64,000 nucleotides of DNA, taken from assembly GCA_050084985.1 (NCBI GenBank), contig JBITNC010000002.1, forward strand, positions 29,016,001 through 29,080,000, given 5' to 3'. This DNA is from Nageia nagi (lineage: Eukaryota > Pinophyta). Shown piece by piece: positions 59,374 through 64,000 of the stretch (its first letter is position 1; each line of letters begins with the position of its first letter). The notes under the pieces were generated by a model. That model saw only the letters and a list, made by a program, of their open reading frames with translations, did not search any database and was not told the DNA's origin. Made by a program: the position numbers and the translations under genes.

Positions 59374-59429
59374 ACTTTTGTTAGTGATAACAACTTCACC
59401 TCTAAGAGGCCTTTTTTTATTGTACATTC

Positions 59430-59811
59430 TATACCTCTATGGTAAGTTTGCTCTGCATGATAAACTTGTTGTACAATTATTGTTATAGAGTGTTGATTAT
59501 TTTATACCTCCGTGGTAAGTTTATTTTGCATGATAAACTTGTTGTACATTTTTATACCTCCGTGGTAAGTTTGCTCTGCGTGACAAACTTGTTGTACATT
59601 TTATACCTCCGTGGTAAGTTTACTCTGTGTGATAAACTTCTACATTTTATACCTCCGTGGTGAGTTTACTCTGCATGAGAAACTCGTTGTACAATTTTTT
59701 GAGCATGTAATTAATATACCTCTATGGTAAGTTTGCTCTACATGACGAACTTGTTGTACATTCTATACCTCCGTGGTGAGTTTGCTCTGCGTGAAAAACT
59801 CATTATACAAT
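59430..59811 (+). repeat. Seven-unit tandem repeat in the 3' UTR of element A
   Basis: Units start at 59430, 59503, 59553, 59602, 59648, 59715 and 59764. Each begins TATACCTCCGTGGTAAGTTT and continues through CTCTGC and AACTTGTTGTACA, with a core period of about 49 bp and extra spacers in two units. Element B has one related copy at about 8510-8577. Confidence 0.9.
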
Positions 59812-60293
59812 TTTTATGCTCTATTAATAATCAACACATGTCTATATACAACAGGTGACTATGAGTGATGGCTTGGCATCTCCGTGATGACTTATAGTGC
59901 ACCATTAATTAGTTATTTATAAGATGGTATTATTTGATTCTCTTATTTGAATATATGATGCATCTAACTGATTTTGTTTATGAGTTGCTTGTAGTATGCA
60001 GGATCTTCTTCAGAAATGCAGGTTACTCACCTTGTGTAAGCAAGCTTATGGAGACTCACATATCAGCTTAAAGTTGATCGACTACTATGTACAGTGAAAC
60101 CAGTTGTGGTTAATGATTGTATTATAAACCATTTTGTCAAATGGTAATGTAGTGAGTCTCATACTAGTTCTCAAAAAGATTCTCAAATATGTAAATGTTC
60201 TCATCTCCACTTGTATCTCTATGGAGGAGAACTCTCTCTTACTCTCTCTCTTCTCTCTTCTACACTCTATCCCAATATTGCATTAAGGGGGAG
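59812..60293 (+). other. Rest of the 3' UTR and polypurine tract of element A
   Basis: Non-coding. It ends in a CT-rich run (60230-60270) and AAGGGGGAG (60285-60293), the primer for plus-strand synthesis. Confidence 0.8.
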
Positions 60294-60770
60294 TGTTAGA
60301 ATTTGTAATGAAATATTATAAATATCTAAACTCCTTGTAAGTTCAATTAATCACTTAAAGGATATGTAGATACCTTAAGGGATTAATTGAATTCTTTATT
60401 ATGTGTGGACTTTGACCTTACCATGGGGTTAGTTGGTAGGTTAAAGTTAGGTCATACATTTATTGTAACCCTAACCTTACCCTTGGGTTAAAGGGAGGTT
60501 AAGGAGGTGCTCTCAAGCTATAAATAGAGGGCCTCTTCTCTTGTAACATAACTAAGTTTTGGGAGTAAGATTACTCTACTAGTTTGTAGGAGAGGAAGAG
60601 AATAGTTGAAAGAGGGGCATACTTGAGAATTAAGATACTAGTTGTGGATGTACTCCCAAGGAGGGAGGAACCACATTACACTTGTGTTATCTTGTGTGAA
60701 TGGTGTTATGTTGTATGATTGAGTTTCCTAGTCTTGGACCTTGAGGATTAGAGTAGTGCTAATTCTCTCA
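60294..60770 (+). repeat. 3' LTR of element A
   Basis: 477 bp. It has the TATA box at 60519-60526 and ends CTCTCA followed by the duplication TGGTT. Five of the seven differences from the 5' LTR are transitions. Confidence 0.95.
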
Positions 60771-60892
60771 TGGTTGAATAATTCAACATGTATGATTGAT
60801 TAATGATTGAACAAATTCAACATGTATGGTTGATTAATTTTTGGTTCTTAAATTTAACATGCTTATACTTTCACCTTCTTTTGTAGCAAATG

Positions 60893-63005
60893 GGAGACTC
60901 TTTTTCATCCAAGCACATCTTAAATAGTTCTAACTACGACATTTGGAAACCTAGGATGAAAGTAGAGCTTTAAGGATAAAAATTATGATAAATTGTAAAT
61001 GAAAACCAAGTTGCTCAAACAAATGAGAATACACTTGAGGCCTACAACACAAATATTGAGTTAGCAATCTCGATGATATTTCATGCAATTTTAGACAAAA
61101 TCCTTTTCCATTATCTCTATTTTTTAAACTTTGTAAAAAAAGCTTGAGATAGATTGAAAAAATATACCTCGATACAAATTTTCTAAGAGATTCACCATCC
61201 TCAAAAAATTATTTCAATCATGTCAAAAGGAAAATGAAAGTATTGTAATATACTTGAACAAGATTGTTGATCTTAGGATCCAACTTGTAGGATGTGGTTG
61301 CAATTGGATCAACGATAAGTTTATAGTGTTCGTTGTCTTTCAAAGCCTCTCCACTAAATTCATTCACTTCGTGATAATTATTGAAATGACTCTCAATGAT
61401 TAAGGAGTATTTTTCTAGAAAAAAATTTCAAAGCTTCTTTTGAAACATGAAGAAACATTAAACAAAAAGTTGTTGATCTCCTCTCTTAAGGAGCATTATG
61501 TGGCATTAGGATCAACTAATACTTCAAAAAGAAATTTAATAAGAAAAATAAGTCTTCCCATGCTCTAAAAAAGGATTTCAATAAATATGGAAACAAACTG
61601 TAGAATGGTCATGAAAAGTCAAGCAAATCCAAAGTCAAATTTGATGGTAATTGTAATTTTTATAGCATCTATGATCAGAGAAAATCTAATTGCTAGATGA
61701 AAAAGAAATAACAAGGTGGAAAAGGATCTAAAAACTCAAACAAATTCAAAGGCAAGAAGAAGAATAATCAATCTCTTTATATTTTTGGTCTTTACTCTAA
61801 GTCTCGCACTTTCTTGAATGATAGGATTATTGAATCTAAATGCACAAATCACATGTGTTTTGAAAAGGCTAAGTTTGAAAATTTTATAAGTATAGAAAAG
61901 ATGTAGTTGTGATAGGTGATAATTCAATATTTGAATCCCAAGGTATTGAGAGTGTGTTGTTGCAAGGAAAGATTTTTGAAAATATGCTCTATGTACCTAA
62001 ACTCAATATGAACCTTCTTTCCGTAATTTAGGTTGCAAGGAAAGGATACTTATTTTAGTTCAACTCACACTCCTGGTACATAAATAAGGGACTTGACACT
62101 TTGGTGAAAGGATCAATGAAATATGATATCTATATTATCAATCAAATATTAATAAATATGTGCCTCACTACGAATATTTACTTTAAGGGAAATCTTCGAC
62201 ACCATCGATTAAGCTACCTTAACCATAACAACATTCAAGTCATGAAAAATTAAGAACTTATGGAAGGTTTTCTTCGTTATCACCAAAAATTATTCTTTAT
62301 GAAAAGTGCATCCCAAGCAAGATGAATAGGCAAAATTTTAAGAAAGATAAGGCAACAAGGGAAAAATAACATCTTTAACTTATGCATTTAGATTTGATGG
62401 GTTCATTTTAGATAAATTCTCTTAGAGAAGAAACTTATATCTTTACCTTCATTAACGAATTTAGTAGGATGATATTTAGTTATCTACTCGAGCATAAGGA
62501 TCAAACCTTTGATAAGTTCAAATATTTCAAAGCCTTAGTTGAAAATTAGTCCAACTGCAAAATCAAGATGTTGAGATATGATAATGGGGGTGAGTATAAT
62601 AGTAATAAATTTAATGACTATTGTGCCATACATGATATTAAGAGGCAGTTCATGATCCCTTACACTCCTTGGCAAAATGGTGTTACCAAAAGAAATAATA
62701 TAACCATTTAGGAAATGACTAGGTGCATGTTGGTAAATCTTCTTAGTTTTTTATAGGGTGAAGCTACAACCACTATGATCTACACCTTGAATAAGTGCCC
62801 TACGAAAGAAATTAAAGGTAAAATCCTATATGAGGCATAAACAGAAAAGAAACCTAGCATATATCATTTTAGGATTTTTTATTTTGATGCTTATACCTTT
62901 ATTTTTTTTGAAAAAAGAAAGAAGTTAGACAAGAGATCTTAAAAGTGCATCTTTATGGGCTATGATAATCAACATAGAGGCTACATGATATACTCTCATT
63001 CTTCC
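60893..63005 (+). pseudogene. Decayed gag, protease and integrase of element C
   Basis: Gag starts near ATG 60893 (MGDSFSSKHILNSSNYDIWK) and soon meets stops. A knuckle-like NCNFYSIYDQ is at about 61650. The protease region is around 61820-61870, with its DSG motif damaged. The pre-integrase domain (about 62190-62350) and integrase core (about 62385-62710) follow; the region equal to NGVAER reads NGVTKR. The linker ends at NQHRGYMIYSHS near 63000, where the sequence jumps to 3' UTR. Confidence 0.8.
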
Positions 63006-63593
63006 ATATGTTATTCAGTTATCCATATATGAGTAAACAATATGTATTTTTTACTATTGTTTAGTTATCCATATATGAGGAATCCATATGTGCTTATTCT
63101 CTATTTTTTATGTTAATCAACATATATTTTTATACAACAAATGACTATGAGTAAATTGGTTTAGCATCTTCATGATGACTTATAGAGAACCATTGATCAT
63201 TTTATATATGGCATTACTTAATTCATTTAACTTATGATTTATATGAATATTTATATGATGCATTTTATTGATCTTATTTATGAGCTATTTGTAGCTTGCA
63301 AGTTTCTTCTTAAGAGTGCAAGTTACCTACATTGAGTGGGCAAGCTCATGGAGGCTCATAATATCAACTTGTTGAATGATTACTTCCTACAATGAAACCA
63401 ATTATGATTAATGATTGTATTATAAACCATTTTATCAAATGGTAATGTAATGAGCCTTAATCTAAGATCTTATTCATTTTTTTAAAGATGTAAATGTTCT
63501 CATCTTTAATTGTATCTTTATGAAGAATAACTCTCTCTTTCTTCTATCCTCTTCGCTCTACTCAATATTACATTGAAAGGGAGTGTTGAAATA
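63006..63593 (+). other. 3' UTR of element C
   Basis: Non-coding. It starts directly after integrase with two copies of a TTTAGTTATCCATATATGAG unit (63006-63090), equivalent to the duplicated unit in element B. It ends in a CT-rich run and a weak polypurine tract (GAAAGGGAG, about 63585-63593). Confidence 0.7.
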
Positions 63594-64000
63594 TATAATG
63601 AATTATTGTAAGGTCTCTTTATATAATTCACTTAATACTTAAAGGTATCTTAGATACTTTAAGTATTTAGTGAATATGATAATGTAAATTCAGTAATACT
63701 TAAAATTATCCTTAGATACCTTTTAAGTATTTACGAATAAATAATGTAACTTATCCTACACTCCATATCATGAGCATACCCCTTTGGTAAAAGGGTGATA
63801 CATTTCATGATAATATACAATGGTTAAAATGGTGATCCAAAGGAGTATTTTGGCCTTATAAATGAAGGGTCCTCTCCTTGAGATTACTCATCTAAATTTG
63901 TAAAAAAAGTTATGCTTTAAGATTGTCAAGAGAAGTAAAAAAGAGTTGTTGTAATAGAGTGCTCTTTGAGAATAAGATCTTAGATTAGTGGATGTAATCC
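63594..64000 (+). repeat. 3' LTR of element C, partial
   Basis: It starts TGTTGAAATATATAATG after the polypurine tract and matches the element C 5' LTR up to the window end. About 160 bp should lie outside. Confidence 0.8.

Larger units (their letters stand above)
51622..60770 (+). mobile_element. Copia element A, full length, recent but defective, nested in element C
   Basis: Both LTRs are 477 bp (51622-52098 and 60294-60770) with only 7 mismatches by eye. A perfect 5-bp duplication TGGTT lies at 51617-51621 and 60771-60775. The primer-binding site TGGTATCAGAGC (52101-52112) is exact, and the polypurine tract AAGGGGGAG is at 60285-60293. A 3.4-kb leader precedes gag-pol (55484-59373), and a tandem repeat array lies in the 3' UTR. 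This is the youngest dated insertion in the window, but its reading frame is broken by about eleven stops and a frameshift. Confidence 0.95.
46556..64000 (+). mobile_element. Copia element C, host of several nested insertions; 3' LTR runs off the window
   Basis: Parts in order: 5' LTR (46556-46999 plus 47506-47634, split by a solo LTR), primer-binding site TTGTATCAAAGC (47637-47648, two mismatches), leader (47649-51616) with a CACTA-type insertion, then element A (51622-60770) with its duplication, rest of the leader (60776-60892), gag-protease-integrase (60893-63005), 3' UTR (63006-63593), and a 3' LTR from 63594 cut by the window end. The reverse transcriptase and RNase H are deleted, so the element is non-autonomous as well as full of stops. 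Confidence 0.83.

Overview
The window is nuclear DNA of a land plant with a large, repeat-rich genome. It holds one intact host gene, with 25 short GT-AG introns, set among AT-rich, nested and decayed Ty1/copia retrotransposons, CACTA-type DNA transposon remnants and fossils of plant genes. A gymnosperm or another big-genome plant would fit, but nothing seen fixes the species.

Layout. 1-613 is the 3' end of a copia element that starts before the window. 690-9653 is a complete but dead copia element (B; target duplication ATTTC/ATTTA) carrying a reverse-oriented solo LTR at 7895-8397. 10765-21800 is PRP8, the core spliceosomal protein of the U5 snRNP: 26 exons that join in frame to 2361 codons, with plant-type promoter motifs just upstream. 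22250-28900 has no intact gene but holds fossils: an unidentified coding remnant, an importin-beta pseudogene, a PPR-DYW pseudogene, and a CACTA-like terminus interrupted by a solo LTR. 29176-35446 is a minus-strand copia element (D) of another lineage, with non-canonical TA...TA LTR ends and a perfect GCATT target duplication. 38415-44158 is a truncated minus-strand copia element (E) carrying another solo LTR. 44230-46550 looks like part of a CACTA transposon. It is cut by copia element C (46556 to beyond the window end), which itself contains a solo LTR, a 1.1-kb CACTA-type element and a complete copia element A (51622-60770, duplication TGGTT).

How the parts relate. PRP8 is the only functional protein gene I can support. 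Every transposon protein region is broken by stops, frameshifts or deletions, and many lesions look like cytosine deamination (C to T or G to A). No RNA gene, CRISPR array or bacterial-type system is present. The most unusual points are PPR-motif remnants inside the leader of element A; a noncoding leader block shared by A, B, C and E that contains an octamer complementary to their tRNA primer-binding site; element D, whose integrase and reverse-transcriptase catalytic acids all read as G-to-A changes; and element A, which has nearly identical LTRs yet eleven in-frame stops.
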